From assembly GCF_002843235.3 (NCBI RefSeq), contig NZ_CP031123.2, positions 248,001 to 312,000 of the forward strand: DNA of 64,000 bases. Reading direction: 5' to 3'. The translations under genes were made by a program, and so were the position numbers. Source of the stretch: Providencia huaxiensis. Lineage in GTDB: Bacteria > Pseudomonadota > Gammaproteobacteria > Enterobacterales > Enterobacteriaceae. This document shows positions 17,948 through 26,693 of the stretch, one piece after another; the stretch's first letter is position 1, and each line of letters opens with the position of its first letter. The notes under the pieces are model-generated. The model saw nothing but the letters and a program-made list of their open reading frames with translations, was not told the DNA's origin and searched no databases.

Positions 17948-19411
17948 CTAATTAGAAAGACCACCAAAGCAGAGGTATTTCACTTCCAAGTAATCTTCGA
18001 TTCCGTAGCGTGAACCTTCACGCCCCAGACCAGACTGCTTAATGCCACCAAATGGGGCCACTTCATTTGAGATAATGCCTTCGTTAATACCGACCATGCC
18101 GCTTTCTAGAGCTTCTGCGACGCGGTAGATACGACCGATATCTTTTGAATAGAAATAGGATGCCAAGCCAAATTCAGTGTCATTGGCAAGATCAATTGCT
18201 TCTTGCTCATCACGGAATTTAAATAATGGCGCGAGTGGGCCGAATGTTTCTTCTTTGGCCACTTTCATAGCCTCAGTGACGCCAGTGATAACGGTCGGTT
18301 CAAAGAACAAGCCGCCTAAGTGCGCAGGTTTACCACCTGCAATCACTTTTGCACCATGGGAAACAGCATCAGCAATATGTTCAGTGACTTTATCCACTGC
18401 AGCTTGGTTAATCAGAGGGCCTTGCTGGGAGTCTGCTTGTGTGGCAGGGCCGATTTTCAGTTCATTCACGGCTTTTGCTAAACGAGCCGCAAATTCATCG
18501 TAAACGCCTTCTTGGACTAAGATACGGTTAGCACACACACAGGTTTGCCCACTATTGCGGAATTTAGCCGTTAACGCACCTTGTACAGCGGCATCTAAAT
18601 CGGCATCATCAAACACGATAAATGGCGCGTTACCACCGAGTTCCAGAGACATCTTTTTCACTGTATTGGCGCACTGTTCCATCAGCAACTTACCGACTCG
18701 AGTTGAACCCGTAAAGGTGAGTTTGCGTACCACAGGGCTGGAGGTCATTACGCCACCAATGGCCTGTGCATCTGTACCCGGAACGATATTGAACACACCC
18801 GCAGGAATACCCGCTTCTTCTCCTAATACTGCTAATGCTAATGCGGATAATGGTGTCTCTGCTGCGGGTTTTAACACCATGGTACAGCCGGCAGCAAGGG
18901 CTGGGCCGACTTTGCGGGTGATCATGGCATTTGGAAAGTTCCATGGCGTGATAGCAGCAACCACACCGACAGGTTGTTTAATGGTGACAAGGCGACGTCC
19001 CGGCAGAGGTGATGGGATGGTTTCCCCATATATACGTTTACCTTCTTCAGCAAACCACTCAATAAAGCTGGCACCGTAGGCAATTTCGCCCATCGATTCA
19101 GTGATTGACTTACCTTGTTCAGCACTGAGTAACTCAGCCAATTCTTTTTGGTTGTCCATCATTAAACGGAACCACTTGTTTAAAATTTGGCTGCGCTCTT
19201 TGGCGGTTTTAGCACGCCATGCTGGGAGCGCTTTTTCTGCGGCCTCAATAGCTTGTTGAGTTTCTAACGCACCAACATTGCTGACGTTAGCGATAACCTC
19301 GTTATTTGCTGGGTTAGTGACCTCAAACACACTTTTATTTTGGGCATCAACCCATTGGCCGTTGATATAAGCTTGTTGGCGAAATAATGTAGAATTGGTA
19401 TTTATGCTCAT
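17948..19411 (-). CDS. Succinate-semialdehyde dehydrogenase (GabD/Sad-like) in the hpa operon
   Basis: A 487-residue aldehyde dehydrogenase of GabD type. Visible are the cofactor segment ITPWNFPNAMITRKVGPALAAG, the catalytic glutamate in SLELGGNAPFIV and the catalytic cysteine in NSGQTCVCANRILV; GQTCVCAN is characteristic of succinate-semialdehyde dehydrogenases. HpaI produces succinate semialdehyde, so this enzyme would turn it to succinate for the TCA cycle and finish the pathway in the same operon. The E. coli hpa cluster lacks a gene here. Its start overlaps the MFS gene stop by four bases (ATGA), so the two are coupled. Substrate assignment is family- plus context-based. Confidence 0.85.
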   Translation of the reverse strand: MSINTNSTLFRQQAYINGQWVDAQNKSVFEVTNPANNEVIANVSNVGALETQQAIEAAEKALPAWRAKTAKERSQILNKWFRLMMDNQKELAELLSAEQGKSITESMGEIAYGASFIEWFAEEGKRIYGETIPSPLPGRRLVTIKQPVGVVAAITPWNFPNAMITRKVGPALAAGCTMVLKPAAETPLSALALAVLGEEAGIPAGVFNIVPGTDAQAIGGVMTSSPVVRKLTFTGSTRVGKLLMEQCANTVKKMSLELGGNAPFIVFDDADLDAAVQGALTAKFRNSGQTCVCANRILVQEGVYDEFAARLAKAVNELKIGPATQADSQQGPLINQAAVDKVTEHIADAVSHGAKVIAGGKPAHLGGLFFEPTVITGVTEAMKVAKEETFGPLAPLFKFRDEQEAIDLANDTEFGLASYFYSKDIGRIYRVAEALESGMVGINEGIISNEVAPFGGIKQSGLGREGSRYGIEDYLEVKYLCFGGLSN

Positions 19412-20634
19412 TTTTCGTTGTTCTCCGAAGACACTGATTGGACTTGTGGGCGGATATTTTTAGCTGATAGCTGTTGGCTAGCAAAACTTAACCCGGCACA
19501 AAGCGCCATAACAAGTGCCATAGCGAATGGGGATTCATCTTGTAATACAGAAACTGCAACGCTGGCGATAGCCGCTAAGGCAAACTGAATAGAAATCGCA
19601 AGTGCACTGGCACTTCCTGCAATTTTCCCGCGATGTTGCAGTAATAGTGACAAACTGTTGGTGCCGATAGCATTGACCATCGATAAGAACAGCACGACTA
19701 GAATAACAATTATGGGCAAACTTTGTTGGTAAAATATGAGTAACAGCAGACCAAATGCCAATTGAAACCCACTTTGCATAGTCAGTATGCGCGTTAAACT
19801 ATAGGTTTTTAGCAATTTAACGTTCAACAACAGCATGACGATCATCCCCAGGATGTTACAACCGAACAGCAAACCATAATGTTGTTCAGAAACACCGAAA
19901 TAATTGATATACACAAACGGTGAACCACTGATAAAGGCAAACATACCGGCAAAAGAGAATGCCATGGTGCCAATAATACTCAGTGCTTCTCGGTCTGTGA
20001 GCACCTGCGCATAATTCTTGAAGGCGACACAAAGGATATTTTCAGAACCACGCTGGTGGGTTAGCGTTTCAGGGAGCAAGAAAAAAATCGCACACACCGA
20101 AGCTAAGCCAATCAACGCTAATAAGTAAAAAATCACTTGCCACTGAAAATGAACAAGTAAAAAACCACCTAAAAGTGGTGCCAGTAGCGGGGCTATCATG
20201 GTCACCAGTGTCATTAATGACAGTACTTTAGGTAGCTCATGGGCAGGATAAACATCCCTTGCAATCGCCCTAGCCATAACAATGGCGGCACCACTGCCAA
20301 ATGCTTGCAATGCTCTAAAAATAATTAAGGTATTTGCATCAGTAGCTTGAGCGCATAGCAGGCTTGCCACCGTAAAGATGACTAGGCCACTTAGCAGCAT
20401 TTTACGACGGCCGAGTAAATCACTTAATGGCCCGTAAAATAGCATTCCCACACAGAAACCGGCAAAAAAAGCGCCAAGGGTGTACTGCATTTGCCCTTGA
20501 GTGGCGTGTAATGCAGTTCCCATTTGAGGAAGGGCAGGAAGGTACATATCGATAGACAATGGACCGAATGCCACTAATGACCCCAGTAATGGGATCAAGT
20601 AGTGCGGTATGTGTTTATCGAAATTTTTAACCAT
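19408..20634 (-). CDS. Bcr/CflA-family MFS exporter in the hpa operon
   Basis: A 408-residue 12-segment major-facilitator protein of the Bcr/CflA drug:H+ antiporter branch. Motifs are LSIDMYLPALPQMG at the start, FYGPLSDLLGRRKMLL (motif A) and FQAFGSGAAIVMARAIARDVY. It lies between hpaF and the semialdehyde dehydrogenase gene and is coupled to the latter by a four-base overlap. The operon already has an importer (hpaX), so this one may expel a toxic intermediate or surplus aromatic. That role is inference; a broad drug exporter is the alternative. Confidence 0.8.
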   Translation of the reverse strand: MVKNFDKHIPHYLIPLLGSLVAFGPLSIDMYLPALPQMGTALHATQGQMQYTLGAFFAGFCVGMLFYGPLSDLLGRRKMLLSGLVIFTVASLLCAQATDANTLIIFRALQAFGSGAAIVMARAIARDVYPAHELPKVLSLMTLVTMIAPLLAPLLGGFLLVHFQWQVIFYLLALIGLASVCAIFFLLPETLTHQRGSENILCVAFKNYAQVLTDREALSIIGTMAFSFAGMFAFISGSPFVYINYFGVSEQHYGLLFGCNILGMIVMLLLNVKLLKTYSLTRILTMQSGFQLAFGLLLLIFYQQSLPIIVILVVLFLSMVNAIGTNSLSLLLQHRGKIAGSASALAISIQFALAAIASVAVSVLQDESPFAMALVMALCAGLSFASQQLSAKNIRPQVQSVSSENNEK

Positions 20635-20671
20635 CTTGCCCTCTCAATAAAACGTTAAATAAAGATTTAAA

Positions 20672-20716
20672 CTATTAACCTTTAAGCTATTAACCTTTAA
20701 GCTGTTAACTTTTAAA
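20672..20716. repeat. Three 15-base tandem repeats across the hpaF stop
   Basis: The unit CTATTAACCTTTAAG occurs exactly at 20672-20686 and 20687-20701, and a diverged third copy at 20702-20716 contains the hpaF stop codon. The array has probably grown by slippage from the gene end. On the minus strand each unit supplies further TTAA/TAG stops. Confidence 0.8.
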
Positions 20717-21088
20717 CAAGGCATGAACATTGTTTTGCTTATAATTTAATACGGGATCAAGCTCTTCCATGGTAAAAGACAGCGCCAGATAGCGTTTTGC
20801 CATTAAATCGGCAAAGTGGGCTTTGATCAGGTCGAAGATCATCTCCCCCGTTTTTTGCCTATCTTCAAGAGAGCGTCCGGCACCAATTTTTAGCGTCATA
20901 TGCACAAATGCATAATCGTGTTTGCCATCAGCCATTTGCCAAGTATCTAGCCAAATAGCACGGCTACGAATACCGCCTAATGGAAAAATACCAGTAGCAG
21001 CAAGGGATTCATTCACTTGTGCAAACAGCTCTGGAAGTTTCGCTTCTTCACGGATATTCTCTGTACATTCTGCATAAAAATGAGGCAT
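20705..21088 (-). CDS. hpaF: 5-carboxymethyl-2-hydroxymuconate delta-isomerase
   Basis: A 127-residue CHMI of the tautomerase superfamily. The N-terminal proline after the initiator methionine (MPHFYAECTENI) is the catalytic base of the family, and arginine-containing segments GGIRSRAIWLDTW and KIGAGRSLEDRQKTGE match known CHMI sequences. It isomerises 5-carboxymethyl-2-hydroxymuconate before decarboxylation by HpaG. It lies 9 bases after hpaD, and the end of the gene is part of a 15-base tandem repeat. Confidence 0.95.
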   Translation of the reverse strand: MPHFYAECTENIREEAKLPELFAQVNESLAATGIFPLGGIRSRAIWLDTWQMADGKHDYAFVHMTLKIGAGRSLEDRQKTGEMIFDLIKAHFADLMAKRYLALSFTMEELDPVLNYKQNNVHALFKS

Positions 21089-21097
21089 AACAGTTCC

Positions 21098-21979
21098 TTA
21101 TGCGTTGGCAGCTTGTTTATCAGTGATATAGTTTGGAAGTGGGAACACGGCATTAATTTGCCCTGTGCCTGAGCTGGCAAACAAGTCAGTTAAAACTTCC
21201 ACTTTCTCAGCGTATTTATCCCAACCTAACATGCCTAACAACATCACTGTGTCGTGCATATGGCCTTCGCCATAGCAGTAGTCGGCATATTCAGGTAGCA
21301 TTTTGCAGAACTCTTCAAAGCGGCCTTCACGCCAAAGTTTGACGACGCGTTTATCCATCTGCTCATCAAATTCACGAGTGTAGCTATTCATACCGTCTTC
21401 GGCTTTTTGGTCATCAATAAAGCGGTGTGATAATGAACCACTCGCTAATACAGCGACTGTGCCATCGTATTTTTCAATCGCAGTCAGTACGGCTTCACCT
21501 AATTTGCGGCTGTCTTCAAAACTGTGAGACGTACAGAATGCTGAAATTGAGATAACTTTAAAGTGACGGTCGCTATTCATATAGCGCATAGGGACTAACG
21601 TGGCGTATTCGAGGGTTAAGCTTGGAATTTCATGGGCTTGAGCACGAACGCCTAATTTACGTGCTTCTTCCCCAATCATTTGGCCTAATACGGAGTTCCC
21701 ATCATATTCATATTCCATATCACGAATAAAATGTGGGAGTTCATTACTGGTGTAAATACCTTTGAAGTGGTCAGCACAATTAATGTGATAAGCACTATTA
21801 ACTAACCAGTGTGTATCAAAAACAATAATGGTATCAACGCCTAATTCACGGCAACGACGGCTGATTTCTTTGTGTCCATCGATAGCGGCTTGGCGACATC
21901 CATGGTTTTTACCTGGTAGTTCTGATAGGTACATGGATGGGACGTGTGTTATTTTTGCAGCGAGTGCCAACTTACCCAT
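21098..21979 (-). CDS. hpaD: 3,4-dihydroxyphenylacetate 2,3-dioxygenase
   Basis: A 293-residue extradiol ring-cleavage dioxygenase of the LigB-type (class III) family. It opens homoprotocatechuate to 5-carboxymethyl-2-hydroxymuconate semialdehyde. Candidate metal ligands are in KITHVPSMY and FDTHWLVNSAYH; further conserved parts are YATLVPMRYMN and SGSLSHRFIDDQ. It is about 10 residues longer than E. coli HpaD at the C-terminus (YITDKQAANA). A GAGG ribosome site precedes the ATG. An ERIC-like element separates it from hpaE. Confidence 0.96.
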   Translation of the reverse strand: MGKLALAAKITHVPSMYLSELPGKNHGCRQAAIDGHKEISRRCRELGVDTIIVFDTHWLVNSAYHINCADHFKGIYTSNELPHFIRDMEYEYDGNSVLGQMIGEEARKLGVRAQAHEIPSLTLEYATLVPMRYMNSDRHFKVISISAFCTSHSFEDSRKLGEAVLTAIEKYDGTVAVLASGSLSHRFIDDQKAEDGMNSYTREFDEQMDKRVVKLWREGRFEEFCKMLPEYADYCYGEGHMHDTVMLLGMLGWDKYAEKVEVLTDLFASSGTGQINAVFPLPNYITDKQAANA

Positions 21980-22000
21980 TTCATCCTCTCTTACCCGTTA

Positions 22001-22107
22001 TATTTTGAGCTGTAGCGGTGTTGGCCGCACAAAACCACCCTAATCACATACTCATGTATGCTCATAGGGATGATTTCGCTTGCCGCCTAGCTACAACTCA
22101 AACTATT
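22001..22107. repeat. ERIC-like element between hpaE and hpaD
   Basis: The core ATCACATACTCATGTATGCT, with left end GAGCTGTAGCGGTGTTGGCC and right end TAGCTACAACTCAAACTATT, shows the same layout as the copies near hpaA. It lies inside the transcribed operon, so the mRNA would carry a long hairpin between hpaE and hpaD. The remainder of this 248-base gap (22108-22227) has no recognisable feature. Confidence 0.75.
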
Positions 22108-22227
22108 TAGGGTAAGGAACGAGTTTACCTATAATTTGTTGTAGCTATTATTTATCATGAATCATTTACAGTTCAAATTTTCATGGGTATCTAATTGATA
22201 AATAAAATAAAATAAAAAATTGATGAA

Positions 22228-23694
22228 TCATACACCCCAGCGAGGGATGTTGTGGTCTCCGTAGGAGATACACACGTTTTTCATTTCTGCAAACACTTCG
22301 AAGCTGTATTCACCACCTTCACGGCCAACACCCGAAGCTTTCACGCCACCGAATGGTTGACGTAGGTCACGCACGTTTTGGGTGTTAACAAACACCATTC
22401 CTGCTTCGATACTGCGAGAAAGGCGTAAGATCTTGCTGACATCTTGCGTCCAAATATACGAAGCAAGACCGTATTCAATATCATTTGCCATGCGTAAACC
22501 GTCTTCTTCAGATTTAAACGGAATTAAACAAGCTACAGGCCCAAAGATCTCTTCTTGGGCGACACGCATACGGTTATCGACATCAGCCAGTACGGTAGGG
22601 CGTAAGAAATTACCACCTTTCAGGTGATCAGGTAGATCGGTCGGTTTGTCTGGTCCACCCGCTAACAAGGTTGCGCCTTCTTCCATACCTAAGCGAATGT
22701 AACCCGAAACTTTGTTCCAGTGCTGTTGGCTGATCAATGCACCCACTTGGGTTTTTGGATCGTTCGGGTCACCGACGATCAAGCGGTTTGCACGTTCCGC
22801 AAAGCGTTTAACAAACTCAGGGTAAATGCTTTCTTGAATGAAAATACGTGAGCCCGCAGTACAGCGTTCGCCATTAATGGAGAAAATAGTGAACAGAGCG
22901 GCATCGAGTGCACGTTCAATGTCCGCATCTTCAAAGACTAATACAGGTGATTTACCCCCTAATTCCATGGAGTATTTTTTCAAGCCTGCATTTTGCATAA
23001 TGGTGCGGCCAGTGGCCGTGCCCCCAGTAAAGGAAACCGCACGGACATCATGGTGTTTGACTAAAGCATCACCAGCAGTGCTACCATAGCCTTGAACCAC
23101 GTTCAAAACGCCCGCAGGAATACCGGCTTCTAGAGCCAGTTCACCAAGGCGATTCGCTGATAATGGTGATAACTCAGACATTTTCAGCACCGCAGTATTA
23201 CCCAGAGCTAAACAAGGGGCGGTTTTCCATGTTGCGGTCATAAATGGCACGTTCCATGGGGAAATCAGCGCACAGACACCCACAGGTTGAACCAAGGTGT
23301 AGTTCATCATCTTGTCATCAACAGGGTAAGTGCGGCCATTCATTTGCTGGCAAATTTCGGCAAAGAATTCAAAGTTATGTGAAGCACGTGGGATCAACAC
23401 ATTTTTAGTTTGGTGAATAGGCAAACCGGTGTCTTTGGTTTCCATTTCTGCAATTTGCGGGACATTTTCGTCGATCAATTCACCAAGGCGACGCATTAAG
23501 CGAGCACGCTCTTTCATTGGGGTATTGGCCCACTTTGGAAATGCGTCCTTTGCTGCGGCAACAGCTTGGTTGATTTCGTCTTGTCCACCCGCTGCGACTT
23601 CAGCTAATACTTCGCCAGTTGCAGGGTTGGTGGTTTCAAAATAGTCTTTGCTAGCAACGTTTTTACCGTTGATCCAATGATTAATCTTAGTCAT
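22228..23694 (-). CDS. hpaE: 5-carboxymethyl-2-hydroxymuconate semialdehyde dehydrogenase
   Basis: A 488-residue NAD-dependent aldehyde dehydrogenase. The catalytic glutamate is in SMELGGKSPVLVFEDADI and the catalytic cysteine in SINGERCTAGSRIFIQ, a variant typical of HpaE/HpcC rather than GabD. It oxidises the ring-cleavage semialdehyde to the dicarboxylate used by HpaF. The start overlaps the stop of hpaG2 by one base (TAATG), so translation is coupled. Second of two aldehyde dehydrogenases in the cluster; the active-site context distinguishes them. Confidence 0.95.
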   Translation of the reverse strand: MTKINHWINGKNVASKDYFETTNPATGEVLAEVAAGGQDEINQAVAAAKDAFPKWANTPMKERARLMRRLGELIDENVPQIAEMETKDTGLPIHQTKNVLIPRASHNFEFFAEICQQMNGRTYPVDDKMMNYTLVQPVGVCALISPWNVPFMTATWKTAPCLALGNTAVLKMSELSPLSANRLGELALEAGIPAGVLNVVQGYGSTAGDALVKHHDVRAVSFTGGTATGRTIMQNAGLKKYSMELGGKSPVLVFEDADIERALDAALFTIFSINGERCTAGSRIFIQESIYPEFVKRFAERANRLIVGDPNDPKTQVGALISQQHWNKVSGYIRLGMEEGATLLAGGPDKPTDLPDHLKGGNFLRPTVLADVDNRMRVAQEEIFGPVACLIPFKSEEDGLRMANDIEYGLASYIWTQDVSKILRLSRSIEAGMVFVNTQNVRDLRQPFGGVKASGVGREGGEYSFEVFAEMKNVCISYGDHNIPRWGV

Positions 23695-24473
23695 TACACA
23701 CGTTCCTCATACTCTTTTTCGCTGATAATGGTGTTGACCAATCTGCCAACGCCTTCAACTTCAACAATGACTTCGTCACCCGGTACGACATCAGACAACC
23801 CTTTTGGTGTCCCTGTCGCAATCATGTCTCCCGGTTGCAGTGTCATAAAGTCACTGAGGTAAGCAATTAAAAATGGAATATCAAAAATGAGATCGGCAGT
23901 GGTGCCTTTTTGACGTAATTCACCATTAACATAGGTGTATAAAGCCAAATTATGGGGATCTTTAACGGCGTCTTTATCGATAATCCAAGGGCCAATCGGT
24001 GTTAAGGTATCGCGGCTCTTAACTCGTAAATTTGGGCGATAATAGTTCTCTAAATAGTCACGGATCGCATAGTCATTACACACGGTGTAGCCTGCGACAT
24101 AATCCATGGCATCTTCTCTTGAGACCTTATGAGCCGTTTTTCCAATCACCACCACTAATTCAGACTCATAATGCATATATTCAACATTATCAGGGCGAAC
24201 AGAAAATTGGCGGTGACCCGTTAAGCTGCTTTCCGCTTTTAAGAAAATCAGCGGTTCTTCAGGTGGCTTAAATTCTAACTCTGCGGCGTGGTCGGCATAG
24301 TTCAAACCAAGGGCAAATAACGTCCCTTGAGCAGGAGGCAGCCATGTAACATCAGGAGAATCACCCGCGATCACATCCCCATTAGGTAATGTAATGGCTT
24401 CGTTATCACCAACAGTGACGGAATATTCAGTGCCTTTAAAAAGGATTTTGGCGCGTTTTATCATCGTAGACAT
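23694..24473 (-). CDS. hpaG2: HpaG C-terminal-type subunit (decarboxylase/isomerase, FAH fold)
   Basis: A 259-residue FAH-family protein corresponding to the second half of E. coli HpaG (HpcE). LGLNYADHAAELEFKPPEEP and the metal-ligand pattern YESELVVVIGKTAHKV are visible, as are GYTVCNDYAIRD and the end GDEVIVEVEGVGRLVNTI. It takes part in decarboxylation and isomerisation of 5-oxo-pent-3-ene-1,2,5-tricarboxylate. Both junctions are TAATG overlaps (with hpaG1 and hpaE), and a GGAGG ribosome site precedes its start, so it is a genuine separate gene rather than a broken fusion. Confidence 0.92.
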   Translation of the reverse strand: MSTMIKRAKILFKGTEYSVTVGDNEAITLPNGDVIAGDSPDVTWLPPAQGTLFALGLNYADHAAELEFKPPEEPLIFLKAESSLTGHRQFSVRPDNVEYMHYESELVVVIGKTAHKVSREDAMDYVAGYTVCNDYAIRDYLENYYRPNLRVKSRDTLTPIGPWIIDKDAVKDPHNLALYTYVNGELRQKGTTADLIFDIPFLIAYLSDFMTLQPGDMIATGTPKGLSDVVPGDEVIVEVEGVGRLVNTIISEKEYEERV

Positions 24474-25102
24474 TATTTTCCTCCTGCTGCCACAACGGTA
24501 TTTTTCAGGCTAGGAAAGCCTTCCGCTTGGATAACCACTTCATCACCGGGTTTGATGGTGACACGTTGCTGTGGTGTGCCGAGTAGGATCACATCCCCTT
24601 GCTTTAAGGTGGCAAAGTCACTTAATGCAGCCACTAACTCGCTAGCATCGCGGATCAGATCTTTTGTTGACCAGCGATCCGCTTCTTTGCCATTCACTAG
24701 AGTGATGATATCAACAGGAGTATTCAGTGAAGTTGCTACCATTTCACCGATTGGGCAGAAAGTATCACGGCATTTGGCTTTAATCGCAGGACGATAAAAT
24801 GTGTCTTCTGGCAAGCTCACTTCATTTGCCAATGCAAACCCAGCAATAAATTGATGTGCATCTTCTTTGCTGACTTTACGTGCATTTTTGCCGATTACCA
24901 AAGCAAGCGTAGCGCCACTTTGCACTTCTTCACCTGCGGGATGCAAAATTTGCTCGCCTGAATTGATACGCGTATTACGCGGCTTAATAAACCACACTGG
25001 GGTTTTCGGCGGGGTTTTATAAGGGGCTTGCTGGAATGCCTCGAGCCAATGGCTAAGCTGGCTTTGATGATTGAGGGCAACGGCAAATACAGTGCCTTTC
25101 AT
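24473..25102 (-). CDS. hpaG1: HpaG N-terminal-type subunit (FAH fold)
   Basis: A 209-residue FAH-family protein corresponding to the first half of the fused E. coli HpaG. Visible features are VWFIKPRNTRI, GATLALVIGKNARKV, FALANEVSLPEDTFYRPAIKAKCRDTFCPIG and LLGTPQQRVTIKPGDEV. First gene of the catabolic operon. The ATG at 25102 has GGAG 7 bases upstream; a TTG at 25108 is less likely. It is probably paired with HpaG2 as a heteromer, or each half acts separately. Split hpaG1/hpaG2 arrangements are known in other bacteria. Confidence 0.92.
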   Translation of the reverse strand: MKGTVFAVALNHQSQLSHWLEAFQQAPYKTPPKTPVWFIKPRNTRINSGEQILHPAGEEVQSGATLALVIGKNARKVSKEDAHQFIAGFALANEVSLPEDTFYRPAIKAKCRDTFCPIGEMVATSLNTPVDIITLVNGKEADRWSTKDLIRDASELVAALSDFATLKQGDVILLGTPQQRVTIKPGDEVVIQAEGFPSLKNTVVAAGGK

Positions 25103-25141
25103 TGACAACTCCTTAATGAAAAGAATTCAACTTTCGAGTAA

Positions 25142-25159
25142 TTATTAACATATTAATAA
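25142..25159. promoter_or_regulatory. Candidate HpaR operator upstream of hpaG1
   Basis: TTATTAA-CATA-TTAATAA is a perfect 7+7 inverted repeat about 40 bases before the hpaG1 start, in the divergent hpaG1/hpaR gap. MarR-family repressors bind short palindromes of about this size. HpaR is divergently encoded, so this is a plausible operator; no binding data are available. Confidence 0.4.
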
Positions 25160-25203
25160 AGTATATTTTTTGAATTAGCAATAGGTTTATGAAAATGTTA
25201 ATT

Positions 25204-25231
25204 TTAATTGTGATCTCATTAACACAATTAA
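25204..25231. promoter_or_regulatory. Candidate CRP-type site / palindrome in the hpaG1-hpaR gap
   Basis: TTAATTGTG and CACAATTAA form a perfect 9+9 inverted repeat with a 10-base spacer. Read as a CRP site, TGTGA-N6-TAACA matches nine of ten core positions. Catabolite control of hpa genes by CRP is expected for an aromatic pathway. The rest of the gap to hpaR (25232-25532) shows no other clear element. Confidence 0.4.
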
Positions 25232-25532
25232 GTTACCTTTCTGTAAGATGCTGTTATAAAAGAATTTATTATTTTTTCAATTTTTTTTGATTTACAAAAA
25301 ATTAACTTTAAAGTTGGATTTTAAATTATTTACTCATTAATATTTTAGGGTTTTTCTTTGAGATTGTTATTTGGGCGTGCTACTCTTAATTAAGGCAAAT
25401 TGGTGATGTGGAAATTCATGGTGATAACCAAAGGTTTCACTAAAGCATTGGGCCAATAAAGCAATGTGGCAGCCGCCATAAAATACCTAAATTGGGCTAA
25501 ATAACGTTAATTAAGTGGTGAGTTTTAAGCTT

Positions 25533-25988
25533 ATGCATGAATCATTGACAATTGCATTATTGCAGGCAAGAGAAACCGCAATGGGTTTTTTCCGGCCGAT
25601 ATTAAAGTCGTATAATTTGACTGAACAGCAATGGCGTATCATTCGCGTTTTAGCTGATAAGCGTTCAATTGATTTTCATGAATTATCAGTCCAAACCTGT
25701 ATTCTGCGCCCAAGTTTAACGGGGATCTTAACCCGTATGGAGCGTGAAGGTTTAATTTTCCGCTTAAAACCGTTGAATGATCAGCGAAAATTATATGTCT
25801 CTTTGACTCCTGCGGGGCAAGAGTTGTATGACAAAGCACGGCAGGAAGTGGAAGAAGGTTATCAAAAAATCGAGCAGGCTTTTTCGCCAGAGAAAATGCA
25901 GCAATTGACCGCACTGTTGGATGAGTTAATCGCTTTAGAGAGCCCAGATTATAGTAATATCGCTGCTGATAAGAGAAAGAGCGCCTAA
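25533..25988 (+). CDS. hpaR: MarR-family repressor of the homoprotocatechuate operon
   Basis: A 151-residue MarR-type winged-helix protein. NLTEQQWRIIRVL, the recognition helix ILRPSLTGILTRMEREGLI and the wing LKPLNDQRKLYVSLT match the E. coli HpaR/HpcR pattern closely. It should repress the divergent hpaG operon until 4-hydroxyphenylacetate or homoprotocatechuate binds. The start at 25533 (MHESLTIALL) agrees with E. coli HpaR and has GGTGAG upstream; a GTG at 25515 is the longer alternative. Confidence 0.95.
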   Translation: MHESLTIALLQARETAMGFFRPILKSYNLTEQQWRIIRVLADKRSIDFHELSVQTCILRPSLTGILTRMEREGLIFRLKPLNDQRKLYVSLTPAGQELYDKARQEVEEGYQKIEQAFSPEKMQQLTALLDELIALESPDYSNIAADKRKSA

Positions 25989-25995
25989 ATTTTCG

Positions 25996-26310
25996 TCATA
26001 TTTCGAGCTCTAGTTGTGTTGGCTTCTTTCGGCTATTTGGGTCACATACTTGTGTATGCTCCCCAAACTATCCTCAATTGCCGCCTTGCTAGAGTTCGAA
26101 CTATTTAGAAATTTAATTATTGGTCATATTTCGGTTATTTGGGTCACATACTGATGTATGCTCCCCAAACTATCCTCAATTGCCGCCTTGCTAGAGTTCG
26201 AGCTATTTAGAAATTTAATTATTGGTCATATTTCGGTTATTTGGATTACATACGACTGTATGCTCATCTGGCTATCTTCAATTGCCACCTTCCTACAATT
26301 CGAATTATTT
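25996..26310. repeat. ERIC-like element followed by two 101-base tandem copies
   Basis: The core GTCACATACTTGTGTATGCT recurs at 26041, 26142 and, diverged, 26243, an exact 101-base spacing. The first copy is complete (25996-26106). The second and third lack the left outer arm and share the linker AGAAATTTAATTATTGGTCA, so they arose by tandem duplication of the right part plus linker. They lie directly after hpaR and may end its transcript or separate it from the TPS locus. Confidence 0.75.
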
Positions 26311-26693
26311 TAAATATAGTTATTACTTAAATAATTCACTTTTCCGTTTAGATTCACTGAAGTTGAACTTCACTTATATTTATTAGTTGAGTAGTCAATC
26401 CCTCACTGTCATATCTTATTTGTAATAGTGAAATTATTTATAGGTTGCTTGTGACAAATTCTTCAGAAAAATCATTCCCAATAAAATCAAATGATTGATT
26501 TTCAGTGCATAGAGCCAATGATTGTTATCAATTGCAGTTTTGTCGAATTAATAAACTTAAAAAATACAAAAAAACACATTAAAAATGAAAGTATTAATTT
26601 TTAGTCATGGTGGATTTTTTTTATCTAAAAACAGTTAATGAGAATAAGTTACATTACGGTAAATTTACTGTTCGTAACGAAAATTTAGATAAC
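26311..26693 (+). promoter_or_regulatory. Upstream region of TPS locus 1
   Basis: About 380 AT-rich bases before the transporter gene. It should contain the promoter for the tpsB1-tpsA1 operon, but no strong ribosome site or promoter pair is apparent. A longer reading of the transporter gene starting at 26607 would use part of it. Confidence 0.35.

Noticed and set aside
18555..19079. 174-codon open frame on the plus strand
   Set aside because: Entirely antisense to the well-conserved semialdehyde dehydrogenase gene; composition is a shadow of its codons.
26000..26310. Insertion sequence or attachment site next to TPS locus 1
   Set aside because: Repeats match ERIC-like elements; no transposase, integrase or tRNA gene is seen in the window.
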